Below are positions 48,316 to 61,000 of a stretch of 64,000 nucleotides of DNA, in pieces; position 1 is the first letter of the stretch, and each line of letters starts with the position of its first letter. The DNA is from Sinotaia quadrata. Its lineage: Eukaryota; Mollusca; Gastropoda; Architaenioglossa; Viviparidae. The stretch lies in contig CM054177.1 in NCBI GenBank assembly GCA_028829895.1, positions 45,651,164 to 45,715,163 on the forward strand. Reading direction: 5' to 3'. The translations under genes were made by a program, and so were the position numbers. The notes under the pieces are model-generated. The model was not told the DNA's origin and ran no database searches. It saw only the letters and a list, made by a program, of their open reading frames with translations.

Positions 48316-49818
48316 ATGGTCTCCCATCAGAGGTCACCGAGTGAGGTGACAGTCCGGCACGCGCGTGCAGTTATCGGACACGAGACCCACTCCCTGGACA
48401 GCGTGTACCAGAACTGCCCTCTGCCTGCCGTGCCACGCCTCTTGCCGGGCGGCACCGGAAATCAGCGTCACGTGGGGGACTCCATGCTGGCTTACACAGA
48501 GCGCGTGCGTGAAATAAAAAATCGCACCGAGGCAGCTGTCGGGGAAGTGGGTCCTCGTCGGTCAGTGCTTGAGGTCAGAGCTCGACATATTCCTAAAGTG
48601 AAGGTATCCGCGAATGCAGCGACTCAGAATTTACCTCCCTACAAGCGAAGGCCACTGTCCTTGGACGAACTTGTCGGGCGTCCCAAGATATCTGCTGTAG
48701 ACACGCCTAGGCGTCGGTATTCAGTATCGTCGGGAATTACTTCTGTGCCAGATAGGTCCCCTCGGCCACACGAGGAGAAAGACAAAAAGATTCGAATCAG
48801 TTTTGTCAGTGCTTCAGATTTGTTTGACCTTGTAGATTTCAGCTTACGCAGCAAACGATCCCGCAAGGAAAGCTTGAGTTTTGCTCAAGCAGAAGAAAAC
48901 TTTAAACTGAAAAAGGAGGCAAGCTACGCGCCAAAAGCGGACATCATCTTACCGCGAGGAACGTCAGAACAGAAATCTCGCCAAGAGAAACTTAAAGAGG
49001 TGATAACTTTAATGGTGGAAGGATGCGCCAGTCCAAGGGAGTACACGAACGTCCCGGACAGCAGCCATGATGGTGAGGCAAGAAAATTAGAATTCGAGCG
49101 AAACTCCGCGAAAAGCAATGACGTGGAAGCACAAGACGTTTGTGACTTTGCTGAAGACAAGCAGATAATAATGTCTCAACCGCCCAAGCTGACGACCCGC
49201 CCAAGACGAGCAAAGCGAATGAGGTTGCATAGGTCACATCTCGGTGCAATACCGGAAGACGATCAGAGCTTGCCGGAAATGAATCATTCCCCGCATGCGC
49301 AGGCAGTGCCTTCCTCCAAAAGCAGAAATGTTCTTCCCTCTGCTTCATCTTTAGCTGCTATAAAGGTTTCTCGTTCGAACGCGGAGGTAGCTGAGGCGTT
49401 GCCGGCAGGCAAAGCCAACAGATCTGGTTCTGAGATAACAGGCTCTACTGATTTCTGGCACACCAAAGGACACTCTGATCACCTGACGATGGATATCAAA
49501 AGTGACCTTGCGGGACATTCCAAAGAAAAGGTCAAACTAGTTCATGGTTACAGACTAGTACACGATAACAAATCTTTCAAGGACACCAGTACCAACGCCC
49601 TAACACCCAGTCATAATTATTACAAAGATACAAATACAGAGAAAAAGAAGATGGAAGTTTCACCAAGGATCTGGACAAAAAATGGAGAAAGGAAAGCTCT
49701 AAATACGCAGCATGTCTCAACAGAAAGATCTGTTGCCCGAGAAAAAGCACAGAAAAAGTTTCGAAAACTGATATTTTTGAGAGATTATCCGGACCAGTTT
49801 TATCAAAGACTGCCATAG
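48316..49818 (+). CDS. uncharacterised basic, low-complexity protein, 500 aa, single coding exon
   Basis: This is an intact frame of 500 codons. The start is well supported: an in-frame TAA lies 15 bp upstream and the context ACATCATGG has A at -3 and G at +4. GC content and codon variety are clearly higher than in the surrounding DNA, as expected for coding sequence. I recognise no family. There is no signal peptide or membrane segment. The protein is hydrophilic, rich in Lys, Arg, Ser and Glu, and has only three Cys, so it is probably largely disordered. Visible features are a Pro-rich N-terminal segment (around residues 33-46), Arg/Lys clusters such as KRRPLSL (around 110), SLRSKRSRKES (around 177) and RPRRAKRMRLHRSH (around 297, a possible nuclear localisation signal), and a Lys/Arg-rich C-terminus ending DYPDQFYQRLP. 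SVYQNCPLP near residue 29 could be a short linear motif. Function is unknown. Confidence 0.8.
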   Translation: MVSHQRSPSEVTVRHARAVIGHETHSLDSVYQNCPLPAVPRLLPGGTGNQRHVGDSMLAYTERVREIKNRTEAAVGEVGPRRSVLEVRARHIPKVKVSANAATQNLPPYKRRPLSLDELVGRPKISAVDTPRRRYSVSSGITSVPDRSPRPHEEKDKKIRISFVSASDLFDLVDFSLRSKRSRKESLSFAQAEENFKLKKEASYAPKADIILPRGTSEQKSRQEKLKEVITLMVEGCASPREYTNVPDSSHDGEARKLEFERNSAKSNDVEAQDVCDFAEDKQIIMSQPPKLTTRPRRAKRMRLHRSHLGAIPEDDQSLPEMNHSPHAQAVPSSKSRNVLPSASSLAAIKVSRSNAEVAEALPAGKANRSGSEITGSTDFWHTKGHSDHLTMDIKSDLAGHSKEKVKLVHGYRLVHDNKSFKDTSTNALTPSHNYYKDTNTEKKKMEVSPRIWTKNGERKALNTQHVSTERSVAREKAQKKFRKLIFLRDYPDQFYQRLP

Positions 49819-49829
49819 CCATCATATTA

Positions 49830-50330
49830 AAATTAAATAGGGACCATGTGAACATGTAAGAAAGCAATGACATATAATTGCCTTTTATAATTTCTGTTAA
49901 CAATACACAAGATAATTTACGCGACTGAGCACGCATAATCATACACACTGTTGTGTACTCACGTGTTACAATTACTAATTGTTATTACGAGACACTTAAA
50001 GGCCTGCTTGCGTCATGGTGTTCACTAACAGATATCCATGAGACTTAAGTCGTTAATCTTGGATCTATGAAGTCTGTAACTAAACACGAAGTTCCACTTT
50101 AAGTGTAGCGATCGCGGTGAAACCTGAAAGCGACTTTTGTTATTGGGTGACCGAATCTCGACGGGTTTTTTGGGGTGGGTGGGTGGGTGAATGCTTTTAT
50201 TTATTTTGTTTATAAATAGCTATTACAGATGATTATTTTTCTTGAAATCATTTCACTTGCTGGTGCAATATACAAGTCTGCCACACGCGGAGAACGTTTC
50301 TATGCGGAACTGACCAGATTATTGATTGTC
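49830..50330. other. 3' flank of the 500-aa gene
   Basis: No further coding sequence is recognised. ATTAAA occurs at 49826 and 49832 only a few bases after the stop, too close for a clear polyadenylation call. A G-rich stretch (GGGTGGGTGGGTG) lies near 50173-50188. Confidence 0.4.
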
Positions 50331-50334
50331 TGTC

Positions 50335-50425
50335 AGTATACATCCAAAAACTTGACCAGTGTAAAACTTGACACTTTTACTGTACGTCCCAAAACTTGAC
50401 ACTTTTACTGTACGTCCCATCCCAA
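50335..50425. repeat. AAAACTTGACACTTTTACTG short repeat
   Basis: Two to three copies of AAAACTTGACACTTTTACTG plus TACGTCCC, with a diverged copy before and after. Confidence 0.8.
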
Positions 50426-50449
50426 AACTTGACCAATTAAAGGTTTCCC

Positions 50450-52040
50450 TATCTTACTGAGCCAAACCTGTCTAATTTGACTAACCAAAGTTTTCCTCTC
50501 AGCCAACATTTTCTCGTTCTTAAGCAGCCAAACATTTCTTTACTCTTATTCAGCCAAAGTTTTCTCGATCTTAAGCAGAAGAAAATTTCTCACACTTAAT
50601 CATCTAAAGCTGTTCCGTTCTTACCTACTCGAAGATGTCTCAAAACATTTTAAGTAGCCAAAGTTTCACCACATTTAATCAGTTAAACTTTACCAACACC
50701 GAAGGAATACATTTAAGTAGCCAAAATTTCTCACATTTAGTCATTAAACTTTACCAAAACTTAAGGTACACATTTAAATAGCCAAAGTTTCTCCACACTT
50801 CATGAGCTAAAATTTACCAACACTTAAGGTACACATTTAAATAGCCAAAGTTTCTCCACACTTCACCAGCTAAAATTTACCAACACTTAAGGTACACATT
50901 TAAATAGCCAAAGTTTCTCCACACTTCACCAGCTAAAATTTACCAACACTTAAGGTACACATTTAAATAGCCAAAGTTTCTCCACACTTCACCAGCTAAA
51001 ATTTACCAACACTTAAGGTACACATTTAAATAGCCAAAGTTTCTCCACACTTCACCAGCTAAAATTTACCAACACTTAAGGTACACATTTAAATAGCCAA
51101 AGTTTCTCCACACTTCACCAGCTAAAATTTACCAACACTTAAGGTACATATTTCTTCCCCAAACCTAAATCAAGCAAACTTTCTATCAGCATTTCTATCA
51201 GCTAACAAAATTTTTATCACATTCAATAAGCTAAACATTTTTCATTTAACCAACAAAAGTTTTTTTTTTTATTCCTAACCGACTATAGATTACATTCCGC
51301 CCAATAACCAAAGTTTACATTTACTAGACAAAAGAAAGCTTTCTCCACGATCATCTAGCTAAGGTAACCCTCACCCCCACCCCCCACGAAAAAACAGAAA
51401 ACAACAACCAACCCACTCCCAATCTCAGCAGACAATTTTCCCAACATTTAGTCAACAAAAAGCTTTCTCTATTCTCAGCTAGTTAAAGTTTACCCAAAAC
51501 TCAGCTAAGCAGTTTTCCCCACATTTAACCAACCAAAACTTTCCTTACTCTGTGTTAGTTAAAGGTCATCCCTAATTCATCCAGAGTTGTCTGATTTTTA
51601 CAAACCAAAACTTTCCGTGCACAACTAAGGAAACTTTGTATTATTTTAGGGAAACTAACCTATCTAATGTTTACTCTCTCCACATTTAACCAACAAAACA
51701 TATTCCACACTTACAGTTACCCCAACCAAACTTTCCCTACCCGAAATTAATTACATATTTTATAAACACTTAATGACCCACGCATTTTCTCACTGACCCA
51801 TCCAAAGAGTTTTACTCACTCAGTCAATATGTAACGAACAAAGAGACGGTCAATTATCCGTCACATAACCAGCCAAAACTTTCTCTCCCTAAGCCAGTCA
51901 AAGTTTCCTCTAGCTTAGCAATTAATTTCTTGCAAAACCTGGGCAAAATTTCTTCCACAACCGATTTACCAACGTTTAAAACTGTCCTTACACTAAAGCA
52001 AAGTTTTATTCACGTTCAGCCAGCCTAAAGATTCCCATAT
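50450..52040. repeat. 63-bp minisatellite in a decayed array of AGCCAAAGTTTCTC units
   Basis: The core (about 50770-51150) has six nearly identical 63-bp units: CACTTAAGGTACACATTTAA, ATAGCCAAAGTTTCTCCACA, CTTCACCAGCTAAAATTTAC (50821, 50884 and on). On both sides, to about 50450 and 52040, strongly diverged AACCAAAACTTTC/AGCCAAAGTTTTC units can still be read, so a young homogenised centre sits in an old array. Confidence 0.9.
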
Positions 52041-52419
52041 CATTTATTTAACTTCACATCAGAATCTGAAGATATTTGTGGAAGACTATTTGGTTTCACA
52101 TTTTTATTTGATTCCTATTTAACGTAATTTTGTTTATTTAGTATTTATTAAATTAGGCTTCTAACCTAATGGCAAAACAACTCAAGGTGAATATTTAACC
52201 TCAGCCTGTTTATATTGTCATTATTATTTTGGTGATGGATAATAACACTAGACTTCTAAGTAAGAACTGCAACTTAAAACAAATTATATCATAATTACTA
52301 ACTTTTGTTTTATTATATTCAGATAAAATTAAAACTTAATATTTTAAACTTTTATTTAAATAATGCCTTAACAAAAATAATTAAACAGTATTTTTAATTG
52401 TGTATGTATGTGTGAGTGT

Positions 52420-52437
52420 GAGAGAGAGAGAGAGAGA
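52420..52437. repeat. short (GA)n microsatellite
   Basis: Nine GA dinucleotides. Confidence 0.9.
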
Positions 52438-52839
52438 TTCAGTTTATGTATATACGTTCTGATATCACTTATACTTCGCCGATATAAAGGAGTAGAGCTG
52501 ATCTTACAAAATAAACTGCTCCTGCTTGTCACCTCGTAAATTCACTGGAATACGGCTTAAGTTAGTTCACATTTTAGGACGAATACCATTTATGACTACA
52601 CACTATGGTCAAATATCACAACAGATTAGTTCCACTGACATTATGTCCATTTTACACTAGTCTAACCAATCCATTGAGTAAAATTAATGTCATCATAAAA
52701 GCACAGAATCCAATGGATTGTCCAGTTCACTCATTAAAAATGGCGTGGTTTGTTGTGTGGGGTAGGTGTGTTTTCGTTTTACGTTTTGTGTTTGAATGGC
52801 CTGTAATGTGTTCACACTTGAATGGTAGTTTAGATCTGG

Positions 52840-53240
52840 TGAATTGAAACGCTTGTGTTTAGTGATTTCAACACTACAGTAGTTTAGATCTGAGTAGAAA
52901 TACTAGTGTTCAAGTAATTTCATGACTACAGTAGATTAGATCAGAATCGAAACGCTAGTATTTAGGTGATTTCAAGACTTAGATCAGAATCGAAACTCTA
53001 GTGTTTAGGTGATTTCAAGACTTAGATCTAACAGAAACGCTAGTGTTTAGGTGATTTCAAGACTCAGATCTAACAGAAACGCTAGTGTTTAGGTGATTTC
53101 AAGGCTTAGATCTAACAGAAACGCTAGTGTTTAAGTGATTTCAAGACATAGATCTAACAGAAACGCTAGCGTTTACGTGATTTCAAGGCTTAGATCTAAC
53201 AAACGCTAGTGTTTAGGTGATTTCAAGGCTACAGTACTTA
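52840..53240. repeat. 42-bp minisatellite
   Basis: Eight to nine units of AACGCTAGTGTTTAGGTGAT plus TTCAAGACTTAGATCTAACAG; TAGTGTTT at 53041 and 53083. The first units (AGATCAGAATCGAAACG) are longer and diverged. Confidence 0.93.
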
Positions 53241-53826
53241 CGTGACATTTGCACTCGCCCGATTGGCTGGGCTGAATGAACTGATGACTTCAGAGACCAT
53301 AGACATTCAATCCGACTGACAAGTGCACTGCTAGAATGCAAATTCCATTTAAATATTCAGATTTGGATTTATATTTTGTTCCTTTCACGAGTGACTTAAC
53401 ATTATAACACAATAAATAGAAAAACAAGAAAACAGTTGGAGGGTATAAACTCAAGCATGTGGAGGGTTTGGGTGCCGACTGAACAGCACGTTCTAGTGGT
53501 TTAATGCTACATCAAAGTCTTGTGTCCAATTTCCTTGTTGCAGTAAGAAATGAAGAAAAAAAAAGAAATACAAAGAAACATACATACCATAAATAGATGG
53601 ATAGGAAAACGAGTGGAAAGGGAGATGGATGGATGCATAGATTGATACTTATAGATGATAAACAGATGGATAGAGAGTAAAAATAAAGGCCCTTGCTTTC
53701 TTTTAATCAGTATGCTAATTGATTTACATTACACTTTATAAAAGCTCAAAATTAAACAACTGCACAAAGTACTGCCTAAACCGAACCAAATCCTGTGTGC
53801 TGTCTTTGCTTAAGCCTAAGCAAACC

Positions 53827-53964
53827 CAGAGTGCTGTCCTTGCCTAAATTGAACCAAACCTTAGACTACTGAACATGCTGAACCTAATAGAAAATGTGTC
53901 TCATTAGGTTCAGCATGTTCAATAGTCTAAGGTTTGGTTCAATTTAGGCAAGGACAGCACTCTG
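53827..53964. repeat. near-perfect 62-bp inverted repeat (hairpin)
   Basis: The left arm 53827-53888 (CAGAGTGCTGTCCTTGCCTA to GCTGAACCTAAT) and right arm 53903-53964 are reverse complements with a single mismatch, separated by a 14-nt loop (AGAAAATGTGTCTC). The transcript of either strand would form a long stem. Confidence 0.95.
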
Positions 53965-54125
53965 ACTTCATTAGCTTCTGATAGAATTTAGTGAGACACT
54001 GTAATTTTGACTTCATTAACATCTAATAGAACCTAATGAGACACTTTTTAACCTTGACTTCATTAGCTTCTGATAGAACCTAATGAGACATTTTCTACAT
54101 CTGACTTCATTAACTTCTGACTGAA
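53964..54125. repeat. 46-bp repeat GACTTCATTAGCTTCTGATA
   Basis: GACTTCATTA at 53964, 54009, 54055 and 54102, followed by AGAACCTAATGAGACA. The phrase AACCTAATGAGACA also resembles the inner end and loop of the adjoining hairpin, so the hairpin may have grown out of this array. Confidence 0.85.
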
Positions 54126-54990
54126 TGCAAAATGAAGTCTAAGCAGCTCGCAAAAATTAACAAATTTGTTCATATGTAAATTATGAACACCAGTATGGGT
54201 TTATATTCTGAGACACTTTAGGTTAAATGTATTTCGAATTTTATTCAAATGTATTCAAATATTAATGAGCAATTTTTATTATATATGGCAGATTCCATTT
54301 CTTTAGTTTTAAAATTACAATGAACATTAAGACATAGCATAATTAAACTCCAGCACAGTAGAACACTTCAAGCACAACCATAAATGCAAAACAATGCTGA
54401 TAATTCTTCCTTTTAATAATAAATACTCTTCCAAAACATTCAACTGAAAGGCAATGGTATGTCATACCAGTTTTGGTCCTGTTCAGTAAATTATAAAGTG
54501 AATTTCTTGATAAGGTTGTATAAATAAGAGTGCAAAAGTCAATGCCCTGTGTTTAATATCTCCACAGCATTTATAAAATTGTGGATGTGCATAAAAGTAG
54601 TGAAAATACTTGAGAGGACTGTTAATAAATTATTATAACAAAAACCTTGATTACTATAACCAGTACAAAACAAATAAGTTACATAAAAAATCCCACAAAA
54701 GTAAAACCTAAGCAAATATATAAATTGTTACTGTTTAAGGATTACAATCAACAAACCATTCTTTACTTTTGTAATTCACTAAGAACAAAAATAAACCATG
54801 AGTTAGCAGATTAATATTTAGCAGTCTAAATATGGCTTCACTGCATATCATTAAACATAGCATAGAAAAGACTTTTTTGTTTGTTCAAATGACTGTACAA
54901 ATATTTATCAGGCTTTTTTCCATTTAAAAACAATTTATCAAAAATGGTTTTGTGATGCAGACTCACTGAAATGCTATGTATCAAATTCAA
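54126..54990. other. AT-rich spacer downstream of the mutarotase gene
   Basis: No gene is recognised. The segment lies between the hairpin region and the 3' end of the minus-strand mutarotase gene; parts may be its 3' UTR if the proximal polyadenylation signal is not used. Confidence 0.45.
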
Positions 54991-54992
54991 AA

Positions 54993-54998
54993 TTTATT
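54993..54998 (-). terminator. candidate polyadenylation signal of the mutarotase gene
   Basis: AATAAA on the minus strand, 38 bp downstream of the stop codon at 55036. It is the nearest canonical signal; use is not proven. Confidence 0.4.
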
Positions 54999-55035
54999 GC
55001 CATTTTTTAACATTTCTAAACAAAATTTATCCTCA

Positions 55036-58000
55036 TCACAGCGCACTTCCTGCTCGCAGAACCTTGAAGGTTTGACCACAGTCAAACGTTGATCCGGAGT
55101 GAAGTAAGAAAGGGGAGGCAACTTTTCCAGCCTCTACACATATCATGTGGCGCCAACCATCATTGTCAAAATCTGCCATGGCACTTGCTTTTTCCACCCA
55201 AGGGTTCCAAACAACTGAAAATACACATAAAGATGCATATGTGATTGGAGCAATGATAGAAGTGATTACAGACATGACCACAAAATGGGTGGAGTTCCAC
55301 ATCAACAAAACAAGATAAAAAGATAACTATGATTGAATCAATGACACAACGGATGAATAATAGATGATTGATGAAAAAAAGACAATCTTTCAAATTCCCT
55401 CCATCCACCCCCCCACAAAAGTAGTAAGAATAACAACATTATGTTTTTTTGTTGTCATTTAAAAGCAATGTCTCCAAAACCACCCTTATCAATTATTGGA
55501 TATTTATCTGGCTTTGAAAATTTATTGTTAATTCGAGGAGCACTTCTTCAAGAGCTTTGTTGGCATTACAAATATTCCCAACTAGCACACTTCATTCAGC
55601 TTGTCAAACATGTAACAAATTAGCTATTAATGAAAGAGTAGTATTTCATTATTCACTACATCAATCAATTTAAAAGGGATATTGAAAATAAATTACATTA
55701 AATGACCTAACAATATCAGAATAGTGTTTCATCATTCATTACATTAATCAGTTTAAAATAAATATCAAAATAAACAAAAACCTACCAATATCAGGCAAGT
55801 TAAAAGTAGTCAGTTCAATATGATGCCCTGAATCTGATTTTATGATGACTGACTTTGGAGCATCTACATAGACCCTAGTTCAACAGGAAAAACAAAAGCA
55901 CAGTAAATTAAAATTGAAAGAAAAACAATACTAGAACAATCAAATGAAGTATACCATGTCAAACATGTAAAAATCAACTTAAATACTTGGACACATTTTC
56001 TTTCTAAACTTTCATCTTATAAATCCATCTGACTTGGCACTATCATTTATGAAAATTAATCTCTCTATTATGACATTATAATGAAAAATAAGCATCCTGT
56101 CACAGTAGTATTAATGAAAAATAAACTATTATTTCAAATGAAAAATAATATACCTGTCACTGGATGACATTTCAAGTGAAAATAGTTTGTGTAACCTGAC
56201 ATTATTAATGAAAAATAATTTGTCTATTGTGACATAACTAAAGAAGGAAATGTATGTGTTTTGACACTAAGAATGGAAGATAATAATGTATCTTAACATT
56301 ACTGCTTAAAGATAATGTGTATCCTGACATTACTAATGAGAGATAATGTGTGTGTCTCCTGATATTATCAATGAAAAATAATGTATTTCTTGACATTACT
56401 AATAAAAGGTATTTTGCATTTCCTGATACTATTAATAAAGTTATATTCAGAACTTACAATGTGCCTTGTGCTTTTATCTGCTTTTGCCATGGTGTAAATA
56501 TTTTTCTGTGCCAGGTTTATTATTTTTCATTTGTAATGCTAATAATGATAGCTTATTTTTTATTAGTACTATTGTGATTGGAAGATTATTTTTCATTATA
56601 ATGTCATGACAAAGAGATTATTTTCCTAACTGATAATGCCTAGTCAGGTAGATTTATGATGAAAGTTAAAAAGAAATATGTCCAGGTATTTGTATTGATT
56701 TTTACATGCATATATATTCCTGTCAGGAATATGTTTTAGTGTCAAAATGCTGACATAATAATAAAAAATCAACAATACAACCCTTTATTTTTCACAGGTA
56801 TAAAACAAAACAAAAATTAAATATTTTAAAATTTAGAGATGGACAAGTGGTGATAAATAATATAATCATAATTGTTAGAACATCACATTTTTATTTAAGA
56901 TCTTAAAAAAAATAAGTGTGATAATTAACAATGAAGTATTTGTGTTCTTTGACATTAAAAAAAATTGTGTTCTTTGACATTGGGAAAAAAACCCTGTATA
57001 ATTGAAAAGAAAAGTGCCTGCATTCAATGACTTAAGAAAATGTATAACTGATAGAGAATGACCAAATAAGAAAATATACTATTAATAAGGAAATATCAAA
57101 TAAGAAATATATCATTAACAGGGAATCATTAAATAAAAAATATACTAATAGGGAATCATCAAAAAAGAAAAATATATCATTAATAGGGAATCATCAAATA
57201 AGAAATATATCCATTAATGGGGAATCATTAAATTAAAAAATATACTAATAAGGAATCTTCAAAAAAGAAAAATATATCATTAATAAGAAATATATAATAA
57301 GAAATATATCATCAAATAAGAAATAGGAGATGTCCTTATTCAAAGAGTGATTGGTTGATTACTGATTTCTCCAATGTTCACTGATTTCAGAGTTTGCGGT
57401 TTGTTCAAAGATATAAGAAAATATAAGATAATTACTACAGAAGTATCTATATTATTAGAATTTTAAATATATATGTAATTAATAGAGAAACTCCTTTATT
57501 CGAAATCATAATAAACTGTATGATAATTAATAAAGAAATGTTTCTGTTCTAGACCTAAGAAAATATATGATATATTAACAGAGAAGTACTTTTGTCATGA
57601 AACTTAAAAGAACAAAAAATATCAAATGCCAGATCATAGAATCTTGATTTACACTGAGTACAATGTCTGTTTCATATAAACAGTGCAGGTACATTTTGAT
57701 TATGAAGATGTTGTCTACGGAAAATTAAAAACAGTATTTACCTGTCTACATTGTCAGAAACAGATACTTCTTCCTGTTCTTCAGTAAACTCCTTTCCATC
57801 TAAAACCTAAATGTAAAGGCATGAAAGAAAGAAAGAAAATAATTTTACAAAACACTCATTGAAAAATAAATCTTAAAAAAAAAATAGCATACACCAAAAC
57901 ATCAGAAAAGAAAAACATAAAAGCAAATTACAATATGTGCACTTTAATATAAAACAGAAGCAGTAAAGGAAAATGGCATTTGTGAATAAAAGATAAATGC

Positions 58001-61000
58001 ACATATTTTCACTGTATCCTGGGGAAAAGTTTTAGAGTAAACACTGAACAGTTTCAATGTGGTGATTAATGATATAATTATAATTGTTAGAATATCACAT
58101 TTTTAAATACAAATATTTAATATTTAATACATATAATATTAATATTTTGTAAATAATAAATAGTCCTCTTAAAACAGTGACATAATAAGTAAGTAAATTT
58201 TATGAATTACTTTAAAAGACATTTTCACTTTTAACAGTAAGGCAGCAGCAAAAGTGGATACCTCTTCAAACAAATATTTAGGTCAAGGGAAAATATTCGA
58301 ACAGAAGCTATGAACAATGAATTATTTTTTTAAAAAGAGTGAAATCTGAATATTATAAAGTGTATAATTTCTAAGATGTTCAAATATATGGTGCAATCAC
58401 TCAATCCATCTTCTATCTATCTATCAAATAGATAGATTAGAACTAATAAAACAAAGTATATATGGTTTTCTAGAAATATCAGTATGACATACCCAACAGG
58501 GAAATAATTTATAAAACTTTCATTGTCAGAAAAATCCATTTGACTGGTTACAGTATACTTATGTTTTACATTTTGTAAGGAGAGGTATATATTTATTTTT
58601 CTGACACCTCTAACACAACCATATGCCTATAAAAGGAGTAATGGATCACAAATACTTCTATTGCTAGCAACAGAAAATGTGAAATAAAAATTGCAAAAAT
58701 GGAACAGGATTTCCCCAATGAAATACATTGGGGAGTGTATGTCACTCGCACAATGTCAAAAAACAGGAGTACTTAGTTTGACATCCATACAGTGGGACTA
58801 ACAATTGAGAGACTAAAAACACAGGAACTGGCATATCACTCTCAAGTCAACATCTCAAGTTTGGCATGCAGAAAAATGAAAATGCATAAATATTTGGTCA
58901 CAAATTTCGAATTTGCATGAATGAAATTTGCCTGAACTTAGAACTCAATATACCCAGCAACACAGAGAAAGAGCTATACCTTGTCAATGTAGGTCAAACC
59001 TTTAAGTCCATGCACGGTGGTTTTGGTGATATCTGGCACTCGAAAATATGTGTGCAGCAGACATGTAAATTCATAATTAAGAGTATCTGCAATTCAAAAG
59101 AATTAAAAGAAAAGCAATAACTTATTCAAACCAAGTCAGACAAGTAAGCCAATGTTAAATCTATTATTTTGTCTCTGTAATTATGTAATACTACCAATCC
59201 CTAAGTTTTATCATAAAATCAAAACAATAATCTTGGTCCAGGCATTTTAAAATTCATTTTAATGTTATAAATAAATTAATCCAGCAAAGTAGTATTTATA
59301 AACCTATCACTGATTCAGCTGATGCATAAAATTCATTCACTAAATTAGGCAAAGTACAACTTTATAAAATATATCCTCTATTTTAGTATGTTAAACCAAA
59401 ACATATATCTTATTAATTACAACAAAACAAAACCTCTTGTCAATGAATTGTGTCAAAGCATAATATTGCATCATGTTAATTATTGAATCTAATTGTGTCT
59501 AACTATAACAGTACATCTTGTCAATGAATTAGTCAAAGTAGGTCACTAAAAAGGGAAACAGGAACATAAATGTAATTACTAAGCATGACATTAAAATTTA
59601 TCACAGTATCAGAAGTCTGTCTATTCAGTACTAGCTGAAATGAAGTGTTTATGTACAAGAGTAGACAGTCAATAATTATTACTATAAAATGTTTTATCAG
59701 GTAAAAATAACCCAACCACACTGCCAAATAGCAAACAAAAGAGCATTAAAAATCCTAATGCTAATCCTAAATTAAATTTTAAAATTGTACATTCAATTGT
59801 TCTAAGTAATATTTTCTTTACATACTTTAAAGATTTTAAATTTTGCTTTTTTACTAATTTTGTCTGGCACAAAAGGAATGCACATTGTGGATGCAAGTGA
59901 ATGATTAAATTGTTTGCTTTCTGAGCATTTCACTAAAACAGCAGTCATAAAAGGCAGAACACCATTATTAAAAAAATATAAAATCACCTGTGTTATGAAC
60001 AGCAAGGTTAGCAACCAGGGAATGCTCATACAATTGTAATGTGTACACCAATTTAAACCTGGTGAAGAAAGAAATATCAAACAATTATCAATAAATAAAT
60101 AGTCTCCTGTATCAGGAAACCCTTAGAAATTCTAACCAGAAATCAAATACAACACCACCTTTGCAAAAAAAAAACCCAATAAACCTATTGAAGTAAGCAT
60201 TATGAAGTGTTTATGACAAAGGGCTAAATAAACAAATATTCTTAAAAAACATAAATATTGCACAGGTCCAAACAAGTCATTTAATAGCAACTCATGCATT
60301 GCATGAATGCATCTAAGTAATCTGCATAATACTATTTTATTGGCAGTCTATAAATTGAACGTAACAAGGGAAGCAACTGCTGCAAACAAGAGATACAATT
60401 AAAAAAATAGTTAGCCCCCTACATATTATCACTCTATGCAGACAATAAAATGTTATAAAATGCAGAGATACATATTTTCATTGCTTACATATCACTCCTA
60501 TTAAAACTACTACAAATCATAGCTCTAATATTAATTTTCTACATTCCTTAACATAACCATACAAAAAAAATATAAGTACTTATAAGCGATCTGATAAACT
60601 ATGATGTAAAAGCTTACTTGAAATTCCACATTTGATGAGTTTCATCATCATCTTCCAGTGAAAACACAGCAACGACATCACCATGTCCATCCTAAAATTT
60701 ATTAAATATACATTGTGTCTGCTTCTCATTTATATCATTATTGAAAAATCAAACAATATTAAAACACTATATTAAAAATAATCTTATAGTTGTTATTAAC
60801 TTTTAATTCTATTTTTGTTTAGGATTACCTCTGTATAATTTAATAATTTATAAATTAAAGTTAATTAATTTTAAATTTTATTTAGGAAATTTAAATGAAA
60901 TACCATAACAAATGGTATACACCAATTTAAAAATAATTTTAAAATGTTTTATTTCACTAAATATATTTGGTATATTAAAAAACAGCAATAATTACCCCCC

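Noticed and set aside
53827..53964. Hairpin considered as a microRNA precursor
   Set aside because: The 62-bp almost fully paired stem with a 14-nt loop lacks the bulges typical of animal pre-miRNA; it fits an inverted duplication better, so it is listed only as a repeat.
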